64,000 nt of DNA from Rubrivirga marina (GTDB taxonomy: Bacteria > Bacteroidota > Rhodothermia > Rhodothermales > Rubricoccaceae): contig NZ_MQWD01000001.1 in the NCBI RefSeq assembly GCF_002283365.1, positions 3,071,749 to 3,135,748 of the forward strand, in the 5' to 3' direction. Each line of letters starts with the position of its first letter. The first letter of the stretch is position 1. The position numbers and the translations under genes are program-made. The notes under the pieces are model-generated. The model had not been told where the DNA came from, did not search any database, and saw nothing but the letters and a program-made list of their open reading frames with translations. Shown here piece by piece: positions 17,605 to 25,628 of this stretch.

Positions 17605-18906
17605 CTAGTCGAAGCGGCGGCGGACGAACCAGCGCTCGCCGAAGTTGAGCGTCAGCGTCCCCTTGAAGAACGTGTCACGGACGAGTACGCCCTCGGCAGA
17701 ACCGCGGGTTCCGACCTCGAGCCCGAGGTCGAACCGGGCGCCGGTCAGGCGGTTTGGGACCGAGACGCCGCCGGTGAGCGCGAGCGTCGTGACGTCCTCG
17801 CCGGCCGGGGCGTAGAGCCCGTTCTCGGCGTACCCGCCGATCCGGTACGACGACCGCTGGAACACGCCCGCGCGGCGGTCCCGGCCCGCCGGCGTGATCT
17901 CGAACCCGCCGCCGACGCGGACCCGGTCGCTGAGCAGGTCGAGCCCGGTGCCCGGGTCGTAGCCGCCGACGGGCAACGAGCTGTCGAAGCCGGACCACGG
18001 CTCGTACGACGCGTCGAGCGCGGCGAGCCAACGGAGCCCCGAGAGGTAGGCCACGCCCCCGCGGACGGCGAGGGGGATCGTCACGTCGCCGTCGACGGAG
18101 AGGCTGCCGTCGGGGGCGCGGAGCGTGTCGCGGTCGAGGCTCTCGCCGAGCGTGACGGTCCGCGAGGCGTCGAGGGCCGCGGGGAGTCGGACCGAGGCGG
18201 CGACCGTGAGGGCGTCGTCGTCGGTGGCGAGGTTGCGGGCCGTGACCGCCGCGCCGAGCGTGGCGGTGATCCCGCGGAGCCGCGTCACGCGCGCCTGGCG
18301 GGTCTCGAGAAAGACGTTGTCGTCGAAGTCGGTCCGCTGGAGAAGCTCCTGCGAGCCGAACAGGACGTCGGCGGAGGCGCCGAGTTGGAGGAACGACCCG
18401 ACCTTCGCGCCGACGCCGGCCGAGAGCTGCTGGAGCCCGCCGGCGCCCTCCTGGTTGAGGGTGTACGGGGCCATGTCGCCCTCGACCGAGAGCGAGTCGC
18501 GGATGGCGGCCCGGTAGTTGACGCGCGAGAAGGGGCGGTAGGCGAGCGTGACGCCGAGGCGGCCGGGGAGGAGCGGGACCCCGAGGTGGAGCGACGACAG
18601 GTCGCCCGCGGTCCCGACGCTGGCCTCGTCCGTGAGCGCGTCCTCGCCGCGGACCGTCGCGAGGCTCGCGCCCGCCGAGAACGTCGTGAGCGCCTGGTCC
18701 GACCAGAGCGCCGGGTTCGACAGGTTCACGTACGTCCCGGACCGGAGCGCCGTCGCGGCGTGGCCCAGCGCGACCGACTGGGACGACCCGAACTCGACGC
18801 GCTCGCCGAGGCCGTACAGCGAGTAGATCGAGCCGTAGTTGTTCTGCCCCTGGGCCCGCGCACCGGCGCAGACGACGAGGGCGAGGAGGAGCGCGGAGAG
18901 GCGCAT
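17605..18906 (-). CDS. FadL/OMPP1-like outer-membrane beta-barrel protein
   Basis: A 433-residue protein from ATG 18906 with a signal peptide (LSALLLALVVCAGARA). The mature start GSIYSLYGLGERVEFGSSQS and VALGHAATALRSGTYVNLSNPALWS are typical of the hatch region of FadL/OMPP1-type transporters (an NPA motif in LSNPALWS), followed by alternating-residue beta strands to the C-terminus. The last strand ends GERWFVRRRFD. Such proteins carry hydrophobic substrates across the outer membrane, and the substrate here is unknown. Neighbours are envelope lipoproteins on the same strand. Confidence 0.75.
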   Translation of the reverse strand: MRLSALLLALVVCAGARAQGQNNYGSIYSLYGLGERVEFGSSQSVALGHAATALRSGTYVNLSNPALWSDQALTTFSAGASLATVRGEDALTDEASVGTAGDLSSLHLGVPLLPGRLGVTLAYRPFSRVNYRAAIRDSLSVEGDMAPYTLNQEGAGGLQQLSAGVGAKVGSFLQLGASADVLFGSQELLQRTDFDDNVFLETRQARVTRLRGITATLGAAVTARNLATDDDALTVAASVRLPAALDASRTVTLGESLDRDTLRAPDGSLSVDGDVTIPLAVRGGVAYLSGLRWLAALDASYEPWSGFDSSLPVGGYDPGTGLDLLSDRVRVGGGFEITPAGRDRRAGVFQRSSYRIGGYAENGLYAPAGEDVTTLALTGGVSVPNRLTGARFDLGLEVGTRGSAEGVLVRDTFFKGTLTLNFGERWFVRRRFD

Positions 18907-18955
18907 GGACACGAGAGGGGTCAGAGCGGGGGACACGCGAGCGGCGCGGACGTTG

Positions 18956-20161
18956 CTACTCCGGCGCGGAGCCGACGAGGGTCAGCGTGAACCGCGGGCC
19001 GGGGTCGGGCTGCGACTCCGGCAGGAGGAGGGGGAAGATGTCGAGCGAGGGGATCCCCGTGACGGATCGCAACTCGTACCGCTCGAAGGCCTGCGCGGGG
19101 TCGAGGAGGAGCGCTTGCACCTGCTGTGTCAGCCCCGTCGTCGCGACGACGGTCAGCTCGCCCGAGCCATCGTACACGACGCTGTCGGAAAGCCGGACGA
19201 GCTCTTCTTCACCGTCGACCGTGCGGATGCCGTAGAGGAACGACCGGCTGGCGATCGGGCGGACGAACGCCCCGTCGCGAGCCAGCGACGCGTCCAGTGG
19301 CAGCCGGATGCGGGCCCGCGCCAGCGGGGTCGACCCGATCGGCGAGAAGTCGGCGTCGAACCGGACCGCCGCGCCGGGGCTGGCGCGGACGCCGAGCGTG
19401 CCGCTGGGCACCATCGTCGGGGCCTCGGTGGCGATTGACGAGAACACCTCGGAGAGCGGGAAGCGGACCGTGTCCTCGCCCACGACGACGCGGAGCCCGG
19501 AGCCCTCGCTGGCGAACGTGTTGAACCCGAAGACGACGCCGGGCGCCGCCACGAACGAGGCCGGCACGTCAAGCGCGAAACCCTCGAAGTCGTCGTCGAA
19601 GTCGTCGCTGAGGAGGAGGGCGGCGTTCGCGCTCACCCACGCGTCGGGCAGGTCGAACCGCCGGAGCGTGTCGGACGCGACGACGGTCGTAGTCGAGAGC
19701 ACGTCGCCGGTCGCGAACAGCGTGTCGGCCGGGTAGCTCGTGTCGACCTCCCAGCTGCCCTGGATCTCGCGGAGCTCGAGCGGGAGGGCCGTCGTCGTGT
19801 CGCCGTAGGCGTAGGCGCGGTCGAGCTCGAGCCACGCGTCGGTCACGTCGCCCGCCTCGGCGTCGCCGTCGAGGGTGCTGGGCTGGAGGAGGTCGACGTA
19901 GGCGACGGCGCGGGCGTCGCCGAAGACGGGGTCCACCACGCGGCCGGCGAGCACGCGCGTCTGGATCGCCGTCGTCGTGCTGGTGGACGCGATGCCGATG
20001 GCGACCGTCGTGTCTGGGACCTCCGTGTAGGTCGTCACGGGGACCGTCCGGACGTTCGGATCGAGCTGCTCCTCGTCGATCAGGCCGAGGCCGACCCCGG
20101 CGGGGTCCTGGCAGGCGGAGAGGAGGAGGACGGCCGCGGCGGCGGCGACGGTGAATCTCAC
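18956..20161 (-). CDS. DUF4270-family lipoprotein
   Basis: A 401-residue lipoprotein when started at GTG 20161 (MRFTVAAAAAVLLLSAC, Cys17); an in-frame ATG at 20224 would give an implausible leader. After the anchor, QDPAGVGLGLIDEEQLDPN and VPVTTYTEVPDTTVAI match the start of the Bacteroidota DUF4270 family. The remainder is beta-rich with a C-terminal SLDIFPLLLPESQPD. Function is unknown. In many Bacteroidota the DUF4270 gene lies beside a GT5-domain-only glycogen-synthase-like gene, exactly as here, which supports the call. It is separated from that gene by an intrinsic terminator. Confidence 0.75.
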   Translation of the reverse strand: MRFTVAAAAAVLLLSACQDPAGVGLGLIDEEQLDPNVRTVPVTTYTEVPDTTVAIGIASTSTTTAIQTRVLAGRVVDPVFGDARAVAYVDLLQPSTLDGDAEAGDVTDAWLELDRAYAYGDTTTALPLELREIQGSWEVDTSYPADTLFATGDVLSTTTVVASDTLRRFDLPDAWVSANAALLLSDDFDDDFEGFALDVPASFVAAPGVVFGFNTFASEGSGLRVVVGEDTVRFPLSEVFSSIATEAPTMVPSGTLGVRASPGAAVRFDADFSPIGSTPLARARIRLPLDASLARDGAFVRPIASRSFLYGIRTVDGEEELVRLSDSVVYDGSGELTVVATTGLTQQVQALLLDPAQAFERYELRSVTGIPSLDIFPLLLPESQPDPGPRFTLTLVGSAPE

Positions 20162-20296
20162 GGGGGGCGGTGTCGGTCGGGGGGACGGGGCGCCTTCCCA
20201 ACGACGCCCCGCCGCGATTCGCATGAGGGCGCGCCGAAAGGGACGACGGACCTCCAGCCTAGCGAGTCTGCGAGGCGCCCGACCGGGCGGATCCTG

Positions 20297-20335
20297 CAAA
20301 AAAGCGACGCGGCCGGGCGTCGCTGCCCGGCCGCG
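20297..20335 (-). terminator. Intrinsic terminator after the GT5-like gene
   Basis: CGCGGCCGGGC (20308-20318) and GCCCGGCCGCG (20325-20335) form an 11-bp stem with a six-base loop. On the minus strand a TCGCTTTTTTG tail follows. It lies about 25 bases after the stop at 20360. Confidence 0.85.
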
Positions 20336-20359
20336 TGCCGTGTGGGAGGGGCGTGGGGG

Positions 20360-21130
20360 CTACGCCGCGAGGGCTGGTCCGAGCGACGTGTACAGCTCGG
20401 CGGCCGTGTCGGCGACGGCCTCGGGGTCCTCGCTGAGCGTCGGCCCGGTGGGCTCGCCGTCGGCGGCGCGGTCCGAGCCGGCGTAGGCCGCGGCGTCGGC
20501 CGTGTCGAGGCCGATCTGGCGCATCGTCTTCCCGGCCCAGCCGGCCGGCAGGCCGAGGCCCTCGGCCTCCTCGGCCGTGAGCGTGTGGCTGTACCCGTCG
20601 TCGCCCTCCGGCGTGTAGACGGTCCGGACGCCCGACAGGACCTCGCTGTCGCCGAGCTCCTCCTGCAAGACGTGTGGCACGAACGAGCTGATCCAGCCGG
20701 CGGCGTGGACCACGTCGGGTCGCCAGCCGAGGTTCTCGACGGTCGAGAACGCCGCGCGCGCGAAGAAGAGGGCGCGGGCCGGGTTGTCCTCGAACACCTT
20801 CTCCGACTTCCGCTCCTGGTGGAGCCCCTTCCGCTTGAAGAAGTGGACGGAGTCCATGAAGTAGACCTGGAGCCGGATGCCCGGGATCGAGGCCACCTTC
20901 ACCTTGAGGGTGTCCTTGGCGTCGCCGGCCTCGATCTCGGCACCGGACAGGCGGATGACTTCGTGGAGCCGGTTCCGGCGCTCCGACACCACGCCGTAGC
21001 GGGGCATCAGGATGCGGGGCTCGACGTCTTTGTGCTCCTGGAGCGCTTCCGGGAGGACCCGGAGAACCTGGGAGACCTCGGTGGTCTCGGAGAACGGGGC
21101 GACTTCTCCGGCGACGAACAGTACTCGCAT
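20360..21130 (-). CDS. Glycogen/starch-synthase-like protein, GT5 N-domain only
   Basis: A 256-residue protein that covers only the N-terminal Rossmann half of a GT5 glycogen synthase (start MRVLFVAGEVAPFSETTEVS, then PRYGVVSERRNRLHEVIRLS and PDVVHAAGWISSFVPHVLQE). The donor-binding K-x-G-G loop of true synthases is replaced by ETTEV, and the whole C-terminal half is absent. It is therefore unlikely to make glycogen. Short homologues of this kind are conserved in Bacteroidota next to DUF4270 (and often panC), which matches the neighbour. The last 70 residues are an Ala/Asp-rich tail. Role unknown. Confidence 0.75.
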   Translation of the reverse strand: MRVLFVAGEVAPFSETTEVSQVLRVLPEALQEHKDVEPRILMPRYGVVSERRNRLHEVIRLSGAEIEAGDAKDTLKVKVASIPGIRLQVYFMDSVHFFKRKGLHQERKSEKVFEDNPARALFFARAAFSTVENLGWRPDVVHAAGWISSFVPHVLQEELGDSEVLSGVRTVYTPEGDDGYSHTLTAEEAEGLGLPAGWAGKTMRQIGLDTADAAAYAGSDRAADGEPTGPTLSEDPEAVADTAAELYTSLGPALAA

Positions 21131-21247
21131 CGATGGGGGACGGTGGGACCTCGATTCGGCGCGTGAAAACTAACTCCGTTGGGGGGGGGGCCGCCACCGT
21201 GCTCGCCGAGGCGCTCGTATCATGGTCGCTCGCCCGGCCTCCGACCC

Positions 21248-21562
21248 GTGACCAAAGCTCAGATCGTCGACCGTATCGCCGAGGCCACCGGCCTCACCAA
21301 ACTGGAGACGGAGGCCGTGGTCGACGGGTTCATGCACACCGTCCTCGACGCCGTGTCGGAGGGCGACCGGGTCGAGCTCCGAGGATTCGGCACGTTCAAG
21401 TCCGTCGAGCGCGCGCCCCGCACGGCGCGCAACCCGCGGACCGACCAGCCCGTGCCGGTCCCGCGCCGGATGGTCCCCGTCTTCAAGCCCGCCCAGGAGT
21501 TCCGCCGCCGCGTCGAGGAGGAGGGGGCCGAGCGGCTGGTGGGTGCGGAGGACGACGCCTAG
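21248..21562 (+). CDS. HU/IHF-family DNA-binding protein
   Basis: A 104-residue nucleoid protein starting at GTG 21248 (MTKAQIVDRIAEATGLTKLE). It has the HU dimer core (EAVVDGFMHTVLDAVSEGDR), then VELRGFGTFKSVERAPRTAR and the DNA-contacting arm NPRTDQPVPVPRRMVPVFKP. The arm carries a proline where HU intercalates. It has a 14-residue acidic C-terminal extension. It bends and compacts DNA; whether it is HU- or IHF-like is not decided. Its start is only 118 bases from the divergent GT5-like gene, whose spacer contains an 11-G run (21180-21190). Confidence 0.92.
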   Translation: MTKAQIVDRIAEATGLTKLETEAVVDGFMHTVLDAVSEGDRVELRGFGTFKSVERAPRTARNPRTDQPVPVPRRMVPVFKPAQEFRRRVEEEGAERLVGAEDDA

Positions 21563-21569
21563 ACGACCC

Positions 21570-22469
21570 ATGCCGGCCTGCGACTCGTGTGGCGCGAGCC
21601 TCGACCCCGAGGCCACCGTCTGTGACCTGTGCGGCACGCCCGTTGCCGCGACCCCGTCGGTCTCGGCGGACCCGCCGGCCGAGTCGGTCGAGGCGGAGGG
21701 CCAGCCGCGGGCCGGAGCGGCCTGCCCCGCATGCGGCCACGTGAACCCGCCCGGGAGCCGCTTCTGCAACGCCTGTGGCGCCGACCTCCCCGTCGAAGCG
21801 CCGACCGCCACACCCGCCCCCGCGGCTCCGACGGCGGGCGAGCGGCCGTCGTCGGCCGCCGGGAAGCGCGGGCTGATGGTCGTCGGCCTCGGCGTGCTCG
21901 CCGTCGTCGCGCTCTACGGGCTGACGCTGCTCTCGCCCCGCGACGCCCCCGAGCCGGCGCCGGCCACCGAAGAGGTCGGGGAGGCCGCGCCGATTCCCGA
22001 GGGGGCCCCCCCGCTTCCGGACTCGCTCCAGGCCGCGGCCGACCGCTTCGCCGACCTGGGGACGGCAGAGGGGTGGTACGAGTCCGGCCGGTACTATCTC
22101 ACGGCGGCGTTCAACACGGTCCAGACCGACCCCACGTCGAGCGTCCGCTGGGCGCGGCGGGCCATCGAGGACTTCGAGCGGAGTCTCGCGCTCGAGGAGG
22201 ATCCGCAGGTCCGCGTGGCCCTCGCCGAGGCCGCGACCTTCGACCCGGCGGATCCGATGCGTCCGATCCAGGAACTCCGCACCGTCCTCGACGCGGATCC
22301 CGACAACCTCGACGCCACGTTCCTCTTGGCCGAGCGGCGCCTGATGATCGGCCGCGTCGACAGCGCACGGGTGGCGTTTGAGCGGATCGTGGAGATCGCC
22401 CCGCCCGGCGCGCCGGTTCGACAGCGGGCGGAGGCGGCGCTCGCCTCGATGGGCCCCGCCGGCGGGTGA
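21570..22469 (+). CDS. Double zinc-ribbon, membrane-anchored TPR protein
   Basis: A 299-residue protein with two zinc ribbons at the N-terminus (CDSCGASLDPEATVCDLCG, then CPACGHVNPPGSRFCNACG), a proline-rich linker, one transmembrane helix (GLMVVGLGVLAVVALYGLTL) and a C-terminal helical TPR-like domain (WYESGRYYLTAAFNTVQTDP, RWARRAIEDFERSLALEEDP and LDATFLLAERRLMIGRVDSA). The topology is cytoplasmic ribbons with an exported TPR domain. Similar proteins are common and of unknown role. The stop overlaps the GTG start of modA by four bases. Confidence 0.75.
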   Translation: MPACDSCGASLDPEATVCDLCGTPVAATPSVSADPPAESVEAEGQPRAGAACPACGHVNPPGSRFCNACGADLPVEAPTATPAPAAPTAGERPSSAAGKRGLMVVGLGVLAVVALYGLTLLSPRDAPEPAPATEEVGEAAPIPEGAPPLPDSLQAAADRFADLGTAEGWYESGRYYLTAAFNTVQTDPTSSVRWARRAIEDFERSLALEEDPQVRVALAEAATFDPADPMRPIQELRTVLDADPDNLDATFLLAERRLMIGRVDSARVAFERIVEIAPPGAPVRQRAEAALASMGPAGG

Positions 22470-23188
22470 CGCGCGCCGCGCTCGGCCTCGCCGTCGCGCT
22501 TCTCGGGGGCTGCGCGCGCGACGACGGCGCCGCGCTCGTGTTCGCCGCCGCCTCCACCGTCGACGTCGTCCGACACGTCACCGAGGCGGAGACGGCCGCG
22601 GGGCGGCCCGCCTCGGTGAGCGTCGCGGCCTCCTCCGTGCTGGCCCGCCAGATCGCTCAGGGCGCCCCCGCCGACGTCTTCGTGACCGCAGATCCGGACT
22701 GGATCGACTGGCTCGTCACCCAGGGGGTGGCGCTCATCGACCGTCGTGAGGTGGCCCGTGGACGGCTCGTGGTCGTCGGCCCCGCAGACGCACCCTCGAC
22801 CCGTTCCGTCGCCGACGCGCTCGCGATGGCCGAGCGGATCGCGCTCGCGGACCCGTCGCACGTGCCTGCAGGGGCCTACGCGGAGACCTCCCTCCGACGC
22901 CTCGGCGTCTGGGACGAGGTCGCGCCGCGCGTCGTGGCGGCGGGAGACGTGCGCGCCGCCGTCGCGGCCGTCGAGACCGGGACGGCGGACTGCGCCGTCG
23001 TGTACGCGTCGGACGCTCAGGCCTCGTCCCGCGTCCGGGTGCTCGCCGAGGTGCCGGAGGCGGTCACGCCGCCCATCCGCTACGAGGCGGCCCTTCTTGA
23101 CCCCAGCCGCGGCCGGGCCGTCTTCGACGCGATCGTCGGAGCAGGGGACGTGTGGCGAGAGGCCGGGTTCGACCCCGCTCGCCCATGA
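22466..23188 (+). CDS. modA: Molybdate ABC transporter substrate-binding protein ModA
   Basis: A 240-residue lipoprotein (lipobox LLGGC, Cys16) of the ModA family: LVFAAASTVDVVRHVTEAET, SVAASSVLARQIAQGAPADV and FVTADPDWIDWLVTQGVALI are its hallmarks. ADPSHVPAGAYAETSLRRLG and TADCAVVYASDA close the second lobe. It captures molybdate or tungstate outside the cytoplasmic membrane. It overlaps the upstream gene (GTGA) and modB (ATGA), so the three are coupled. MoaE, which uses the cofactor, is encoded 34 kb away in the same window. Confidence 0.9.
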   Translation: MTRAALGLAVALLGGCARDDGAALVFAAASTVDVVRHVTEAETAAGRPASVSVAASSVLARQIAQGAPADVFVTADPDWIDWLVTQGVALIDRREVARGRLVVVGPADAPSTRSVADALAMAERIALADPSHVPAGAYAETSLRRLGVWDEVAPRVVAAGDVRAAVAAVETGTADCAVVYASDAQASSRVRVLAEVPEAVTPPIRYEAALLDPSRGRAVFDAIVGAGDVWREAGFDPARP

Positions 23189-23826
23189 CGCCCGCCGACT
23201 GGGACGCCGTCGTGATCAGCGTGCGCGTCGCCGTCGGGGCGACGGTGTTGGCGGCCGGGCCGAGCCTCGCGCTCGGGTGGTGGCTCGCTCACCGCCGCGG
23301 CCCGTGGGCGAGCGTCGTCGAGTTCGTCGTTCTCCTGCCGCTCGTCCTTCCCCCCGTCGTCACCGGCTACGCGCTGCTGCTCGTCCTCCCGCGTGGGGTC
23401 GCGTTTACGTGGGGGGCGGGCGTCATCGCGGCAGCGATCGTCGGTCTCCCGCTGTTCGTGCAGCTCGCGCGAGCGGGCTTCGAGGCGATCGACCGCGACC
23501 TGCTGGACGCCGCCCGGGTTGACGGCGCGGGGCGGTGGGCCGTGGCCCGCGCCGTCGTCGCGCCTCTGGCGGCGCCCGCGGTCGCGGCCGGCGCCGCGCT
23601 CCACTTCGCCCGGGCCCTCGGCGAGTTCGGAGCGACGCTCGTCGTGGCCGGCAACCTCCCGGGGCGGACGCAGACGGTCCCGCTCGCGCTGTTCAGCCGG
23701 CTCAACCAGATCGGCGGCGAGGCCGCGTCGATCCGGCTCGCCGTCGTCGCCATCGTCCTCGCGGCGGTGAGCCTGGGCCTCTCCCGCGTGTTGCTCCGTC
23801 GGTGGACGATCGGGGCTGCACCGTAG
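23185..23826 (+). CDS. modB: Molybdate ABC transporter permease ModB
   Basis: A 213-residue permease with five to six membrane helices. The EAA loop that docks the ATPase is visible as EAIDRDLLDAARVDGAGRWA, and PLVLPPVVTGYALLLVLP plus ALGEFGATLVVAGNLPGRTQ are diagnostic of ModB. ATG 23185 overlaps the modA stop. No modC ATPase follows: the next gene is an M16-like lipoprotein. The transporter must therefore borrow or encode its ATPase elsewhere. Confidence 0.9.
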   Translation: MTPADWDAVVISVRVAVGATVLAAGPSLALGWWLAHRRGPWASVVEFVVLLPLVLPPVVTGYALLLVLPRGVAFTWGAGVIAAAIVGLPLFVQLARAGFEAIDRDLLDAARVDGAGRWAVARAVVAPLAAPAVAAGAALHFARALGEFGATLVVAGNLPGRTQTVPLALFSRLNQIGGEAASIRLAVVAIVLAAVSLGLSRVLLRRWTIGAAP

Positions 23827-23850
23827 CTTGGCGCGTCTGCCGCCCTCCCC

Positions 23851-24969
23851 ATGCGCATTGCCGCCGTCGTCCTGCTGATCGCCGTCGCCAGCGGGTGCGC
23901 TGCGACCGCCCCCGCCTCGGTGGTCGCGCCGAGCCCCGCGGTGGTGGTCGCCGTCGAGCCCCCCGCGCCGCCGCCGGTCCCGGTCGCCGAGCGTCCCGAG
24001 GTGGTCGAACTCGCCCCGCTCGTCCCGCCGCCCGTCCCCGAGCGCCGCATCGAGCGGCGGTCGGTCTACGAGCAGGCGGGGGTGACCGAGTGGACCCTCG
24101 CGAACGGGCTCACGGTCGTGTATCTGCACGAGCCCAACGCCGACGTGTACCGCGCTCGCGTCCAGGCGCCGACGGGTTGGGTGTCGCTCCCAGCGTCGAT
24201 GCGCAGCGTGTTCGAGGAGGGCGGCGCCGCGACGTGGGGCGGACTCCTGGCCTCAGTCGAGCCGCGGCGGCGGGTCGCCGTGGCCGAGGCTGAGACGCTG
24301 GCGGAGCTCGTCGGATCGGTCGAGGCGCTCTTTACGCGCCCCTCGGACCCGCCCGTGTCGGAGGCGATCGCGAGCGCCTTCGACCGGCCGTCTGATTTCG
24401 TCGTCGTGCTGTCGGGCCCGGTCGAGCGGGAATGGGTCGAGCCCGTTATTGCAACTGCCCTCGCACCCCTCCGCGGGCGCGACTCCGAGTTTGGGCCCCT
24501 CCTCGAGACTCCGGAGCCGATCGCGTCGGCGAGTCTCGTCGCCGAGATCAACGCCGGATGGGACGACCTCCCCGCCATCGTCTTGCTGAGCCACCTCCTG
24601 GCCGATCGGAGCGGGAGGGGAGACGCCGTTCGCCTCGACTTCGACGCCCCACGGCGAGTGGCGCACGCGCTCGTCGACCCCTCGGGGGCAGGGGCCGACG
24701 TCTTTCGCCCCGCCTCGGACGACGCGATCCGCGTGGCCCGGACCGAGAGCGCTCGTGCGGCGGCCTCTCCGGAGGGGCGGATCCTCGCGCTCGCGATCCT
24801 CTACGAGGTGCCCGGCAACGTCCGCCCGGCCCGCCCGCCGTCGGACGCGCTGACGCTCTCCGACCGGATCGAGCGTACGCCGCCCGCCCGTGTCGTCGAC
24901 CTTCTCGGTCGCCTCGCCCAGGCGGCCGTCGTCACGGCCCCGCCGCCCCTCCCATCTCTCCCCGAGTGA
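23851..24969 (+). CDS. Degenerate M16 (PqqL-like) peptidase homologue, lipoprotein
   Basis: A 372-residue protein with signal peptide (lipobox ASGC, Cys16), a proline-rich linker and two segments that resemble PqqL-type M16 peptidases: GVTEWTLANGLTVVYLHEPN (the usual NG-L-V start of an M16 domain) and SDFVVVLSGPVEREWVEPVI (the core strand-helix of the second half). The HxxEH zinc motif and the acidic third ligand are absent, and about half of a normal M16 domain is missing. It is probably a non-catalytic binding protein rather than a protease. Codons 199-201 contain one copy of the GTTATTGCAA motif. The stop overlaps the next start (GTGA). Confidence 0.55.
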   Translation: MRIAAVVLLIAVASGCAATAPASVVAPSPAVVVAVEPPAPPPVPVAERPEVVELAPLVPPPVPERRIERRSVYEQAGVTEWTLANGLTVVYLHEPNADVYRARVQAPTGWVSLPASMRSVFEEGGAATWGGLLASVEPRRRVAVAEAETLAELVGSVEALFTRPSDPPVSEAIASAFDRPSDFVVVLSGPVEREWVEPVIATALAPLRGRDSEFGPLLETPEPIASASLVAEINAGWDDLPAIVLLSHLLADRSGRGDAVRLDFDAPRRVAHALVDPSGAGADVFRPASDDAIRVARTESARAAASPEGRILALAILYEVPGNVRPARPPSDALTLSDRIERTPPARVVDLLGRLAQAAVVTAPPPLPSLPE

Positions 24970-25628
24970 CCGTGGACCCGCTTTTCACAGACGACGAACG
25001 CGAGCGCATCCGGCTGGCCGTGGCCGAAGCCGAGACCCGGACGGCGGGCGAGATCGTCCCCTACGTGGTGCGCCAGAGCGGGGACTACGACGTCGCGACG
25101 TGGCGGGCCGCCTCTGCTGGGGCGCTCCTCGCAGGGACCCTCGCCCTCGCCGTCGCGTGGCTCAACGACGGGTGGGGCTGGGGCTGGCTCTACTCGGCCT
25201 GGGCGCTCGCACTCGTGATGGCTGGGGGGGGCGTCCTCGGCGCGTTCCTGACGCTCCTCGACCCGGTCCGCCGGGCCCTCGCGGGGGCCGAGCGGCTCGA
25301 CACCGCCGTGCACCGACGCTCGGCCGTCGCGTTTCTCGAGGAGGAGGTGTTCGACACCCGCGACCGGACCGGCATCCTCCTGTTCGTGTCGCTCTTCGAG
25401 CACCGGATCGAGGTCGTCGGGGACGCGGGCATCAATGCGAAGGTGGAGCAGCACGAGTGGGAGGAGGTCGTCGACCTCATCCGCACTGGCATCCGCGGGC
25501 AGTCGTTGGCGGACGGGCTCGTGGCGGCGATCGAGAAGTGCGGCGACCTCCTTCATCGTCGCGGCGTCGCCGTCCGCCCCGACGACACCGATGAGCTTCC
25601 GGACGACGTCCGCGTGCGGGACGAATGA
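24966..25628 (+). CDS. TPM-domain membrane protein
   Basis: A 220-residue protein of the TPM (TLP18.3/Psb32/MOLO-1) family. The start MTVDPLFTDDERERIRLAVA followed by ETRTAGEIVPYVV opens the domain. It is interrupted by two transmembrane helices (ASAGALLAGTLALAVAWLND and YSAWALALVMAGGGVLGAFL) before the second half (LFVSLFEHRIEVVGDAGINA, VEQHEWEEVVDLIRTGIRGQ). Such proteins often sit beside a second TPM protein, as here. Biological roles are ill-defined outside photosystem repair. GTG 24966 and the stop both overlap neighbours by four bases. Confidence 0.8.
   Translation: MTVDPLFTDDERERIRLAVAEAETRTAGEIVPYVVRQSGDYDVATWRAASAGALLAGTLALAVAWLNDGWGWGWLYSAWALALVMAGGGVLGAFLTLLDPVRRALAGAERLDTAVHRRSAVAFLEEEVFDTRDRTGILLFVSLFEHRIEVVGDAGINAKVEQHEWEEVVDLIRTGIRGQSLADGLVAAIEKCGDLLHRRGVAVRPDDTDELPDDVRVRDE

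Noticed and set aside
21180-21190. An 11-G run between the GT5-like and HU genes as a phase-variation tract
   Set aside because: It lies outside any coding frame and there is no evidence of length variation in a single sequence; it could also be a sequencing artefact.
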